A DNA stretch of 64,000 bases from Mytilus trossulus (Eukaryota > Mollusca > Bivalvia > Mytilida > Mytilidae), in the NCBI RefSeq assembly GCF_036588685.1, contig NC_086384.1, positions 9,376,195 through 9,440,194 of the forward strand. The letters run 5' to 3'. Position 1 is the stretch's first letter; each line of letters opens with the position of its first letter. Shown here one piece after another: positions 1 through 12,241 of the stretch. Below the pieces are notes generated by a model that saw nothing but the letters and a program-made list of their open reading frames with translations, had not been told where the DNA came from and ran no database searches. The translations under genes were made by a program, and so were the position numbers.

Positions 1-1124
1 ATTCAACATACATGTAACTGACATGCATCCGAATATTATGAAAGTTAGAACAAAGCATGGTTTTATATATAAAAAAAAGAACTTTTCACAATTACCATAA
101 AACATCCGGTTTTGTTACAAAGTCGTATACAACGGCACCCATCACATTCATATAAATACGGATATATGCCCTCACTGATTGCATGACTTTGACCTGTGTA
201 CTAGAAAGAATTAAGTGTACAATACATACCGCTTATCCCTTGCACAATGTACATTTATATGCATTTCCTTTTCGAGGTAAAGTATAGTTACCTCTTTTTA
301 TTCAATATCCTCTCAATTAAGACAATAAATGAACAAAAAACAAATGTATTTTGAATCATATTCTACTTGTTACGGGTAAAAAAAAAAAAGATAAAGAAAA
401 CTGAATGAAAAAAATGTTCTTTGTCTTATGTGGTATTTGTTTACAGATTATCCAATTTCATACGATAAATCCTAATAGTACACTGTATGGAAAACTTTAA
501 CCGACACCAGTAATTGATTTTAAGACACGAACATTTATTTATTACTGAAAAATTATAACTAGTCAAAACATTTAACATCCGTATAAGTAAATAATTCGTA
601 AATATAACTCAACATGCAGACATATTTTAAATTCAGGTATTTCACATCCAATTATTTACAGTAGTAATCTTCACAAAGAACAAACATGTCAGTATTCACC
701 TCAAAAGCTTACAAAACATTTAAACAGAATTAATAAGAAGGGATATAGTTACCATACTGTTGTCATCTCATTAAAGATTTTACATTTTGGCTTTAATATT
801 GATTCACTTATAAGGTCTTTGCATCGGAAATAAACACATTTATCTAAAGACAGTTGTTGACATGACACGGGTCATTTTCTTCTCATTTTATTTATGATAG
901 TATGATACTAAACCCATAACGGGAGAGATTGTGCCTGATTTTCATATGATGGAGACATAATCTTTCAATCAGTTTAATTGAAGTCTGAAGCTGGCATGTC
1001 AGTTAACTGCCAGTAGTCTTGTTATTAATGTATTATTGTCATTTTATTTATTTTCTTTTGTTACATCTTTTGACCATGCTGACATTGAACTGAATTTTAA
1101 TATGAATATTGTTATGCGTTTACT
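1..1124. other. non-coding, nothing recognised
   Basis: AT-rich sequence with short A and T runs. I see no open frame with protein-like composition, no splice-bounded exon and no repeat that recurs in the window. Confidence 0.5.
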
Positions 1125-1480
1125 TTTCTACATTGGCTAGAGGTAAAGGGGGAGGGTTGAGATCTCATAAACATGTTTAACCCCGCCGCTATTTTGCGCC
1201 TGTCCCAAGTCAGAAGCCTCTGGCCTTTGTTAGTCTTGTATGATTTTTAATTTTAGTTTCTTGTGTAAAATTCGGAGTTTAGTATGACGTCCATTATCAC
1301 TGTATTATTATACATATTTGTATGGGTCAGCTGTAGGAAGCCTCCGGTGCATGGGGTTTCTTGCTACATTGACGACCCATTTGTGGCCTTTGACTGTTCA
1401 CGGTCTTCTCTATGGTCGGATTTTGTCGCTTTGACACATTCCACATTTCCTTTCTCAATTTTAATTAAAACTGTTTTTTG
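1125..1480 (+). repeat. dispersed repeat family 1, copy 1
   Basis: It begins at the motif TTCTACATTGGCTAG and ends in a segment with GTTTCTTGCTACATTGA, followed by a CTTTGACACATTCC box. Parts recur at 20505-20640 and 33245-33490, and weakly at 23550-23615. From memory this is a very common short interspersed repeat in mussel DNA. The 65-codon frame inside it is a by-product of the repeat, not a gene. Confidence 0.75.
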
Positions 1481-2830
1481 AAAATCCCTTCTCTAATTTT
1501 AGTGCTATTTTAATTTTTCTTGCTTAATGTGAGAAAAATGAATCATCCTCACAAGCAAAATATCTGTTCTCATCAAGTTCTTGGTTAACTTTCAATTATG
1601 ACGTTAAACTGTCTTGATCTATTCTCAATTTACAATTGTGACGTAATGAGAAAAGGCGACAATGCCTGATGACGTGATATAATAAAGAACACATATTTTT
1701 GCAAATACTTGAAAAGGAAGGCTAAAAATCATACGAAAAGCAGAGTGAACATACTGTATCTTTTGAATTTCGATATTTCTGCGGGTCAATTTTAATCATC
1801 TAAACATGAGCCTCGCGCTTTGAAAAATTAAAATATAATTTCTCGGGTGGAGAGGAAACTACCTGTCATGGAAATATACCGATACATGAAAAATATTTTT
1901 TCAGGTTCTACATTATAATAAACTATATTTAATTGTGTAAAGAACTTTCAAGCAAATTGTTTTCAATTTTCCGCGTTAAAATAAAAACAACGGGGTGATC
2001 AAGATAAGTTTTTTGAATTTTCTGTTGTATTCGGACTGGAGACGAATTATATCCGTAAACTCAGACTATATACTACACTATAATCAATAGGAATAAGAAT
2101 AAGAATATGTTTTGAATCAAATAAGTAAAGGACCCGTTTCCGATCATATATACGTATACATTTATATACACTGTTACTTTTGCATAGGTACTATGTCTGT
2201 ACTACTGGAAATTTACTTATTATATTTGTACTATTTCTTAACTTCAACATTATTGTGACATTAAGGTACCTGTTTTTTACATAACTTCATTTGTACCAAA
2301 ATCTTTGGTACAAAAATTATACCAACAGTGATCACTATATGTTTTAAAAATCTGAACGTTAAGAGATTTGAAATAGACAAACCTTAGAAATGCTGAGAAC
2401 AATGTAACCAAAAATTTGAGGTACTTAAATTTCAAGTACAAATCAAGTAATGTAAAATACAGATACCCAAATATCACAATAATTTTAACGTTCGAAAACA
2501 AAAGACCTGTTTAATTTGAATATAATTTTGATACGATAGCATGATTGTGAACCAAGGCAACAAAGAATACTAGAATATGGGTATCAATTTCAAATCAGGA
2601 CTCAAAATCACGAAATGACAACATAAACAAAAAGAGTAAAAAGCGGTGTTCTTCTTGCAAGGTGACGAACATGCTACATATGTGCATGTTGAAATACAGC
2701 GGCAAGTTACTGCCATTTAAAAAAGAGATATAAGACCACAAAACAATGATCTTGTGTTATGCATGCATTTACAACATGTTACTTTATATGTGTTGGGATG
2801 TAGATGTCAGGTCTTATGGCATGTTATGCA
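1481..2830. other. non-coding, nothing recognised
   Basis: AT-rich; no supported exon. The minus-strand open frame at 2277-2501 is Phe/Leu/Tyr-rich, as expected for AT-rich non-coding DNA. Confidence 0.45.
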
Positions 2831-3205
2831 AATAAACTCATCAAAGATACCAGGACTAAATTTTGTATATACGCCAGACGAGCGTTTCGTCTACAAAAGA
2901 GTCATCAGTGACGCTCGAATCCCAAAACGTTAAAAAGGCCAAATAAAGTACGAAGTTGAAGAGCATTGACCAAAATTCCTAAAATATTTACCCAATACAG
3001 CTAAGGAAATCTATGCCTGAGGTAGAAAAGCCTTAGTATTTAAAAAAAAATTGTAAATAGTTAATTTATAAATATAACCATATCAATGATAGTTCATGTC
3101 AGCACATAGTGTGCTGACTACTGGGATTGTGATACCCTCGGGGATATACATCTTTACCAGCAGTGGCATCTACCCAGTGGTTGTAAATAAACTCATCATA
3201 ACTCT
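2831..3205 (+). repeat. dispersed repeat family 2, copy 1 (longest)
   Basis: It contains the core CCAGACGAGCGTTTCGTCT followed by AGTGACGCTCGAATCC, then a conserved tail with AGCAGTGGCATC. The copy both starts and ends with AATAAACTCATCA, which therefore brackets it as a direct repeat. Shorter copies lie at 36464-36655 and 50811-51005 (+) and 18060-18215 (-). From memory the core is extremely abundant in Mytilus sequences. Confidence 0.8.
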
Positions 3206-4385
3206 CCTAGAAAGAATTTAGAATACTAAAAGACTTTATAGGTTACAAGTGTGTTTATGTTTCGTTGTTTTACTCCGTTCTAAAATTAAAATTAAACATT
3301 AGTCTAAGATTAACTTATAAATATTTTCATACACTATTATTTGGTTTTTTGCAACTTCCATTATAAATAGGTCAAAAATCGAAATTATTACTGGCTGCAT
3401 AATTGAAATTTACACACTTTTTTTTGTAAAATTGCTGCAATGACCAGAGTCCATTAACAGGTTAAAAAATTATTGAGCCTCTCTTATATCACTAAGATAA
3501 ATTTCCCACGTACTTATCCTCAATAAAGTTCCATCCGAACATTTATACAATATAATAGCTTTTTAGTCCAGTCAAACTTAGTTTTAACCTCAAACTAATT
3601 GCAACAGAAAAGCTTTGAGTTTTAATCCGCAAGCCATAATTATACCCAGAAAAAATTCCTATAAATCTAACTTAAGGAAAGCTCAAATTCCGCTATTTCA
3701 AGTTCCTATGAAAATTAAAATTGGAAGGGCATATAACTTCGCAAAAAGTGTTCTTTGTTGTCAGTTTTTTGTTTATTTTCCTAAATTCTATGTTAAATAT
3801 AATACTGTGATGGGGTTATTAGTTCGTATATGAATATAGTGTATACTTTTCTGCTCATGAAATGTACAAAACTGTGTCGGCATGGGTAAGTTCATTTGAT
3901 TGCATATTTTTCATTAAAGACATTGCAAATTTGTGGCTTTTTTACTATTTTGAAGAACAAAAATGTGAACATTTGGTATTGTTTATATAACAAGTTGAAC
4001 CACAAACGTCAAATCATACAATCGCGTAGTGGAATGAACTATTTGTGGATTTTTATAAATTCTATTTAACTTTAACACTATTTTAAATCTCGGTCTATGT
4101 CCTAATTTAATTCTTACATACTTTTGATTTTTGAACCCTCTATGCTAACATTGTCCATGTTTAATTTAAAAATTGTATGTATATACATTTAATGACAAAT
4201 ATATGAGACGTATAAAAAATTTCTGACGTCAGACACGCGAATCAATCAATTTGTTTGTAGATAGATGTTTTGATGTTCTTTTAAATTGTTCCTTTTAAAA
4301 TTGTTACACCCTGATGACTGCTGTACCCATATTTTGTCTATTTTATTTATTATGTCTGTAAAGTTCACGCATAATTGTAAATATA
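3206..4385. other. non-coding, nothing recognised
   Basis: No splice-bounded or protein-like frame. The open frame at 3615-3833 has no recognisable features. Confidence 0.45.
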
Positions 4386-4620
4386 ACGGAATTTGATGAG
4401 ACTGTCATCAAAGTGAGAGGTTAAGCGCTATAAAACCAGGTTTAATACACACTTTTCTACATTTGAAAATGCCTGTACCAAGTCAGGAATATGACAGTTC
4501 TTGTCCATTCGTTTTTGACGTGTTTTGACATTTGATTTTGCCATGTGATTATGGACTTTCCGATTAGATTTTCCTTTGAGTTCAGTATTTTTGTGGTTTT
4601 ACCTTTAATATCTGTAAATT
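4386..4620 (+). repeat. dispersed repeat family 5, copy 1
   Basis: It begins ACGGAATTTGATGAGACTGT and continues through a conserved GCGCTATAAAACCAGGTTTA box to a T-rich end. A second copy at 6056-6262 matches along its whole length, and a more diverged third is at 23795-23975. Confidence 0.8.
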
Positions 4621-5764
4621 ATATTTTTTAAGTATCTACCTTGTTTCAATAAACTTTAAACAACAAAAATGCTTATTTATTTTTAATAAATTTGAAAGAA
4701 TTTATCTTGACATGTTAAAAAATTCAATAAATGGTCAAATAATGAAAAGGAAATATAGATGGTTGCTTGATAATAAATGATTTGAAAACACCTTTAGAGT
4801 CGATTGTTATACTCTAAAGACGGCTAAAATATCAACAATCAACTCACTCTGTTGAATAGAAGCGGTTAAGTTATAATTTTGAATCAATTTTCATTGTTAT
4901 GTCTGCCTTTTTTGCAGAGTTATCTCCCCTTTGCCATGCAAATCTCCATAGTAATTTCAAATAATGATGTATTTACTCTTCCTCAAGTAAGAAGTTATGG
5001 GACTTTTATCAGTTTGTAAATTTGGGGTAAAGATTAAAACTTAAATATCATCTGTTGCAATTTATTCAAGGTTAGGGTCAAAATTTTGATTGACCGGACT
5101 TTTTGTCATCTTCTTAAATAGTGCAATCATTTAACTCACGTTTTGACATCTGTAAACTTGATATCTACAGGTAAAAAAAGTAAAGTGATAAATAAGCCAA
5201 AAAATACATAATACTAGTATATAAAACGATGGAGAAAAGAATATATACATATTACGGAAGTTAGCATCTGACTGGCTGTGTCGTATTCAACATATCTGTA
5301 ATGTACTTTAGACTTTTGGAAATTTAAATCGTCCAATCTACTTATGAATTGTTCTTTCAATCAAAACCAATTTATTTTCTTTTGATTCTCAAGGTTCTTT
5401 CGAATATTTTTTTTAGAAAATACAGTTTCGTCGCTATTGTTATTTTGATAGAGAAAGATTGGGATGGACTTCCTAGGGAAAAATGTTTGCTTGTTTACGA
5501 CGTCTTTCTTCGATGGTGGTGTAGTATCGGTATTATAGGTCTATTTGTCCATACGTAACCACGTTGAAGTCTATCTCTTTTCTTTAAAGTTTTTACGTCA
5601 TATTTTGATCTCAACTTCAACGTGGATTCCGGAAAGTTTTCTGCAAAATATAGTACGGACCAATCCAATGTCTGTTCAATTTTAGTTCAATCTTCATAAA
5701 TGAAATAGGTATATATAAATATGCAAGGTCACCTACATCGGAAAAAGGGTTGTATCTGTTATTA
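4621..5764. other. non-coding, nothing recognised
   Basis: AT-rich with no supported exon. The frame at 5349-5558 lacks any domain or splice context. Confidence 0.45.
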
Positions 5765-6440
5765 TTTGATATAGGAAGATGCGATATGAGTGCCAATGAG
5801 ACAAATAGCCGTCCAAGTAACAATTTATATAAGTAAACAACTATAGGTTAAGGTACGGCATTCAACACAGAGTCTTGGCTCACACCGAAAAGCTAGATGT
5901 AAAGGACCCCCTTAAATACTAGTGTTAATCCATTCAAATAGGAAAACCAACGGTTTAATCTAAATAAAAACGAGAAACGAGAAACACGTATGACTCACAT
6001 ATACATGACATCCACTGTACATCAAATTCCTAACTGAAGACAGGTGCAACATTTAAATATACGGAATTTGATGAGACTGTCATCAAAGTGAGAGGGTTAG
6101 CGCTATAAAACCAGGTTTAATCTACCATGTTCTACATTTAAAAATGCCTGTACCAAGTCATTCGTTTTTGATGCGTTTTGTTATTTGATTTTGCCATGTG
6201 ATTATTGACTTTCCGAATTGATTTTCCTTTAAGTTCGGAATTTTTTGTGATTTTACTTTTTGTAACGATATTAAAAGATTAAATGGTACCAGACCTTCTC
6301 CCTTTTCTGAAACACGAGTATGATATCCAAACATAGAAGGACACACTATAAACATATCAATTGGAGGGTTTAACTCAATCCAAAAACGCAAATTAACGCA
6401 CGATGAACGAATAAATTTGACCTGTGACACATTAAAGCAA
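5765..6440 (+). repeat. dispersed repeat family 4, interrupted by a family 5 insertion
   Basis: The left part (5765-6055) carries the box GAGTGCCAATGAGAC and a conserved stretch ending in GAGAAACGAGAAACACGTATG-like sequence. The right part (6263-6440) carries ATGGTACCAGACCTTCTCCC and ends near a TTTGACCTGTG box. The two parts are separated by the family 5 copy. Short minus-strand pieces of family 4 are at 35050-35098 and 58790-58880. Confidence 0.7.
6056..6262 (+). repeat. dispersed repeat family 5, copy 2, inserted in family 4
   Basis: Same sequence as 4386-4620, missing a short internal piece. It sits inside the family 4 repeat, so it arrived later. A short ATA-type target duplication may flank it, too short to be sure. 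Confidence 0.75.
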
Positions 6441-6743
6441 ATACACAGCTAATAAACATTATAAGGGATTCGTAATTAAGGTGAAAAGTAAATAAACAGG
6501 TTTAAACACAATTATAGTAAACTGAACTATGATACCGTTGTGAAATGTTAGACAATTTAAAAAAATCAACACTTTAAAAAAAAAACTGCCTCATTCTATA
6601 CACAGGTAAATGAAAATAACGTTGTTGTCAAGCATACTTCTTCTTCTATATGTATAATCTTCTGGTTAGGAATACCAAGAAATGTCAATAAGACTAATTA
6701 AATACTTGGTACATATGGGGTGAATGTCAACAATAAAACTTAT
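6441..6743. other. non-coding, nothing recognised
   Basis: AT-rich spacer with an A-rich run near 6580; nothing else seen. Confidence 0.4.
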
Positions 6744-6929
6744 ATAATAGTTCTTTAAAAAACTGGTCATTATCGTGATATATGGACTGCCCACAGGACA
6801 GTGATTTTGACTAAGATAGTGATCATGAATGAGCCGAAGGCGAGGTCATTATCGCTGTCACAGTCAATACCACTGTCATACGGGCAGTTCAGATATCTAG
6901 ATAATGACAAGTTTTTCAAGAACTATTAT
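6744..6929. mobile_element. short fold-back (MITE-like) element
   Basis: The left end ATAATAGTTCTTTAAAAAAC and the reverse complement of the right end (ATAATAGTTCTTGAAAAACT) match. The inverted similarity continues inward through a GTCATTATC box and an ACTGCCC box on each side. The two arms nearly meet at a GCCGAAGGCG centre, so the element can fold into one hairpin. No coding capacity. Confidence 0.65.
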
Positions 6930-8403
6930 GTTCATCTCATTGAGAAAAAATATTTTGGAAAATTCGCATAATTTCAAAATGCCTAAAGCAAACTCGATCA
7001 GTTGACGTAGTATTTCTATGACAGAGTGAAGACCAGTCGTAGTAATACTAGTACTGTCATTCATTTTAGTGCATTTTTTTGTATATAAATACTAAATCAA
7101 GTTCTCTATAATTTTATGATAAACAAAAACATATAGTACACAATGCAACAGCTTAAATATAATATTGAAAACAGGAAAATGTTTTATTAAAGGGACATTT
7201 AACTTCTTAACAGAGAAACCACGCTACATCGGTCATTAACAGAAAAACCACGCCCCAACGGTCATTATCAGACGGAAACCAAGCCCCATCGGTCATTATC
7301 ATGTAAAAGTTTGTTAACGACCGTTTTTCTGGTCCGTTTTGTTCTAACAATGACCGATTGAATTTATTACTGAAGAATAATGAATGTCATGTGACCCCTT
7401 TTTATCCAATAACAGAAGCGTATTATTAACCGATATGAAATTATACACAATTAGTGCTACTTAAAACTTCCTGTCCAGGTGCCTGAACAGTATTTAAGGA
7501 GAAATGAAATAAATTTGGTCTATTATTTGCCTTTTTTTTTTAACATGTAAGCTTTCCTGATATTAATTCCATCTTTATCAATTTGTGGATGTCGACCATA
7601 CACTTACAAAAATGGTAACTAGTCTGTTATATCCAAGGACGTGTGCTGTGAAATGCGAATTGAATAAATTTAACTGTATTCCAAGCATTGTACTTATCTA
7701 AATTAAAACATTTTGATACCATGTCTTTTACGGTCCGCATGTTTTCCCTTCGACTATTTCACTACGGGTGGTAATTCGTCGATTGAGTTTCTGTAATTGC
7801 AAAAAGTTAAAAAAAAATTCTCACAATGTTCGGTAAGTAACAAAATTCTCTATCGGAGTGAAACATGGCTTAGTAAACCATGACAACACGTACAGTACAT
7901 TTTCTATAAACGCTTTAATTCTGTTCATGCTCTTATATCTGATACTAGTAAACGTAAACTTTAACGTACTTTGTAAGATAGCAAATAAATACAATCACAT
8001 ATTGATATTTGGTCAGTGCACTGACCTTTAACGGTCCCACAATGTCAGTGCTGACCCCGAGTTTCAAAATAATTGATGGTAAATGATGTTAGATAACTGA
8101 CCTTGAAAGAGATTTTAGGTTATTTATGTCCCGTTGCTATTCATTAACGACCGCAAATGAAGAAGTTGCGTTTTACTGATATAGTTCTACCTATTAGTCC
8201 AAAGTGACAAGAAATTAACTATTTTGGATTCTGCTAAAATCATGAAAGAAATAAAATGGCTGCAACACTTAATACCGTTCTATGCTTGTTGTTATCGTTA
8301 GGTAATCAAAGTAGAATATGATATGTTTATTTTCTACATGCCGTTCAGATTTTATTTCAGTCGTTGTGAATGAATTATTAACATTAACATGGATGTCTCT
8401 ACA
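6930..8403. other. non-coding, with a small triple repeat
   Basis: Mostly unremarkable AT-rich DNA. At 7208-7305 three degenerate units of about 30 bp follow each other, each with a CCACGCC-like box and a CGGTCATTA box. The GGTCATTATC word also occurs in the fold-back element just upstream. Confidence 0.5.
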
Positions 8404-8838
8404 GGGAAAACGGTACTATTTATTCTGCCATAGGCGACAATACTAACATTTTCTAAATTTACCAGTTTTTATAATAAAAACCTGGATAAAACAGTTATGT
8501 GTGGTGTTAGAACTTTATTACTGTATTCTAAAAATTGAAGCCAAATAGTATCATGACCAATTTCCAACGGAGCTGGTTTATGTTATCCATGCCCACCGTC
8601 ATTTTGCACCAAATTTATGAAATTTTGGAAGCCTTTTCGAATAATTCTCTAGAAAATATTTCAATAGGTTTTAAAATTTATATTATAAATTTACACACTG
8701 CAGTTATTCATAGATAAATAAAAAATATATTGTACCCTTACATCCAATCACAGCGCTCATAATTTGACTTCCTTCACCTGTCTTGGGTACACAAAAGGCC
8801 AACCTAATGCTGGGAAAATTAAATACTACCGTTTTCCC
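8404..8838. mobile_element. 435-bp inverted-repeat element, copy 1
   Basis: It starts GGGAAAACGGTACTATTTA and ends in the reverse complement TAAATACTACCGTTTTCCC, giving 19-bp terminal inverted repeats with one mismatch. Left flank TACA (8400-8403); right flank TATA (8839-8842). It has no transposase. The 60-codon frame within it is identical in all copies only because the DNA is. A MITE (non-autonomous DNA transposon) is the best description; I cannot assign a superfamily. Confidence 0.85.
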
Positions 8839-10138
8839 TATACTGCGACACAAAGCAATACAGAATTCTTATGACACCATTAATGCAATACTGGGTTATT
8901 GTGGAAACCTTGACTATAACTAATACTTGTATGTCCCCATTGCTTAAAGAAACATGGATAATTGTATGTCCCCACCCCTAAATGCTGATTTACCTCTTTC
9001 TCTACTTCTTTCAGATAAGGCTTAACAAACAACCTGTATCCATCTATATCTTATCTCATCTCAAAAGAATAATAAACATTTCCATTTAAACAGATAAAAA
9101 TGACAGTTCCATTCAATTTGTATACATTTTATCCAAAATTTACAACATAAGCACAAATTCAAGATTTGTCATACTAATCTCCAGTCCATGCTTTAGTATA
9201 TGCCATATTGTGGTTCAAAATTTCACAGATGGTTAGAAAATCCATTATTCTGTCTTGAGATGATAAAAACAAGGATATTAGACACTCAAAACATTAAATC
9301 TGTAAAATACTCAGCTGTAAAGTTGCCTTTGTTGCCTGTATTAATCTATGAAAAAGCTGAATTATGTCCCTTGGAAGTATTGAATTCAAACAAAAGTCCT
9401 TTCAAACAGTACAAAATGACAAATTATATGTGCCTGATATAATAAAAGATAAAAACTACAAAATGAAGCACTATTGAAATATTTGCTGCATGAATTGCCA
9501 ACAATGTGAGCAATTCTTTACACAGGAGAGTATAAATTCTATCTAAATTTAGCCTCAAGTGGGCCTCTTTTTTTTTCTTTGACGAGCAATTCTAACAGTG
9601 AAAATACTTCTAGTATGACCAAATACTGCCTTACTATAAAAACAGTACAAACTTAACCAGACAATATCCAATTTTAACAGATTGTGTCAAGGGAAATACC
9701 CAATTGAAACATTTAGGGAATTACACATCAAAAAAGGCAAATATTTCAGTTAAAAATACCGACCGTGCGAGGGCTGAAAGGCCAGTCAAGGTCGTTAAAC
9801 ACTTCCATATATAGTTAAAAATATTTGTCGCGACTTGAATTCTGGGTTTTCGAATTGAATCAATCTTTGCGAAAGGTGAAAACAAATACAAAAGAACAAT
9901 AGTTTGGTGCCATTTATACAATATAGTTAATATTGGCCCCCTAGAATAAAGTTTTATATCAGTACCCATCAATTTGACTTATTATGATGACTCAGCACTT
10001 TTCTCAACACAGTACTGTCCTCAGATAAAAAAATCTATTCTTTGTGATAAAAATCAAATGCTCTTATCAAATGCTTCAAAATAGTATAATATGACTGAAG
10101 TCTGATTGATGTTGATTTCCCTTGCTATCTTGAGTATA
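8839..10138. repeat. array spacer, copy 1 (1300 bp)
   Basis: First of three spacers that alternate with the 435-bp element. It begins and ends with TATA. It keeps a 65-bp segment missing from the other two spacers, bounded by the 11-bp direct repeat AGTTAAAAATA at 9748-9758 and 9813-9823, and two more T's in a poly-T run near 9570. It carries private bases at 8861 and 9861. No gene is supported. Confidence 0.85.
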
Positions 10139-10573
10139 GGGAAAACGGTACTATTTATTCTGCCATAGGCGACAATACTAACATTTTCTAAATTTACCAG
10201 TTTTTATAATAAAAACCTGGATAAAACAGTTATGTGTGGTGTTAGAACTTTATTACTGTATTCTAAAAATTGAAGCCAAATAGTATCATGACCAATTTCC
10301 AACGGAGCTGGTTTATGTTATCCATGCCCACCGTCATTTTGCACCAAATTTATGAAATTTTGGAAGCCTTTTCGAATAATTCTCTAGAAAATATTTCAAT
10401 AGGTTTTAAAATTTATATTATAAATTTACACACTGCAGTTATTCATAGATAAATAAAAAATATATTGTACCCTTACATCCAATCACAGCGCTCATAATTT
10501 GACTTCCTTCTCCTGTCTTGGGTACACAAAAGGCCAACCTAATGCTGGGAAAATTAAATACTACCGTTTTCCC
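10139..10573. mobile_element. 435-bp inverted-repeat element, copy 2
   Basis: Same length and ends as copy 1, flanked on both sides by TATA. It has one private base (T at 10511 where the other copies have A). Confidence 0.85.
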
Positions 10574-11806
10574 TATACTGCGACACAAAGCAATAAAGAA
10601 TTCTTATGACACCATTAATGCAATACTGGGTTATTGTGGAAACCTTGACTATAACTAATACTTGTATGTCCCCATTGCTTAAAGAAACATGGATAATTGT
10701 ATGTCCCCACCCCTAAATGCTGATTTACCTCTTTCTCTACTTCTTTCAGATAAGGCTTAACAAACAACCTGTATCCATCTATATCTTATCTCATCTCAAA
10801 AGAATAATAAACATTTCCATTTAAACAGATAAAAATGACAGTTCCATTCAATTTGTATACATTTTATCCAAAATTTACAACATAAGCACAAATTCAAGAT
10901 TTGTCATACTAATCTCCAGTCCATGCTTTAGTATATGCCATATTGTGGTTCAAAATTTCACAGATGGTTAGAAAATCCATTATTCTGTCTTGAGATGATA
11001 AAAACAAGGATATTAGACACTCAAAACATTAAATCTGTAAAATACTCAGCTGTAAAGTTGCCTTTGTTGCCTGTATTAATCTATGAAAAAGCTGAATTAT
11101 GTCCCTTGGAAGTATTGAATTCAAACAAAAGTCCTTTCAAACAGTACAAAATGACAAATTATATGTGCCTGATATAATAAAAGATAAAAACTACAAAATG
11201 AAGCACTATTGAAATATTTGCTGCATGAATTGCCAACAATGTGAGCAATTCTTTACACAGGAGAGTATAAATTCTATCTAAATTTAGCCTCAAGTGGGCC
11301 TCTTTTTTTCTTTGACGAGCAATTCTAACAGTGAAAATACTTCTAGTATGACCAAATACTGCCTTACTATAAAAACAGTACAAACTTAACCAGACAATAT
11401 CCAATTTTAACAGATTGTGTCAAGGGAAATACCCAATTGAAACATTTAGGGAATTACACATCAAAAAAGGCAAATATTTCAGTTAAAAATATTTGTCGCG
11501 ACTTGAATTCTGGGTTTTCGAATTGAATTAATCTTTGCGAAAGGTGAAAACAAATACAAAAGAACAATAGTTTGGTGCCATTTATACAATATAGTTAATA
11601 TTGGCCCCCTAGAATAAAGTTTTATATCAGTACCCATCAATTTGACTTATTATGATGACTCAGCACTTTTCTCAACACAGTACTGTCCTCAGATAAAAAA
11701 ATCTATTCTTTGTGATAAAAATCAAATGCTCTTATCAAATGCTTCAAAATAGTATAATATGACTGAAGTCTGATTGATGTTGATTTCCCTTGCTATCTTG
11801 AGTATA
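10574..11806. repeat. array spacer, copy 2 (1233 bp)
   Basis: Begins and ends with TATA. Lacks the 65-bp segment present in spacer 1. It appears identical to spacer 3 by eye. Confidence 0.85.
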
Positions 11807-12241
11807 GGGAAAACGGTACTATTTATTCTGCCATAGGCGACAATACTAACATTTTCTAAATTTACCAGTTTTTATAATAAAAACCTGGATAAAACAGTTA
11901 TGTGTGGTGTTAGAACTTTATTACTGTATTCTAAAAATTGAAGCCAAATAGTATCATGACCAATTTCCAACGGAGCTGGTTTATGTTATCCATGCCCACC
12001 GTCATTTTGCACCAAATTTATGAAATTTTGGAAGCCTTTTCGAATAATTCTCTAGAAAATATTTCAATAGGTTTTAAAATTTATATTATAAATTTACACA
12101 CTGCAGTTATTCATAGATAAATAAAAAATATATTGTACCCTTACATCCAATCACAGCGCTCATAATTTGACTTCCTTCACCTGTCTTGGGTACACAAAAG
12201 GCCAACCTAATGCTGGGAAAATTAAATACTACCGTTTTCCC
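11807..12241. mobile_element. 435-bp inverted-repeat element, copy 3
   Basis: Same length and ends as the other copies, flanked by TATA on both sides. Confidence 0.85.

Noticed and set aside
1284..1481. 65-codon frame resembling a small secreted protein
   Set aside because: It lies entirely inside dispersed repeat family 1, and the other copies do not keep the frame.
7208..7305. Short regularly spaced repeats, CRISPR-like at first sight
   Set aside because: Only three degenerate units without unique spacers, in an animal genome; a simple tandem repeat.
7826..7840. ATGTTCG followed by a perfect GTAAGT, a possible very short start exon
   Set aside because: Two codons are too few to judge and no downstream exon completes a signal peptide.
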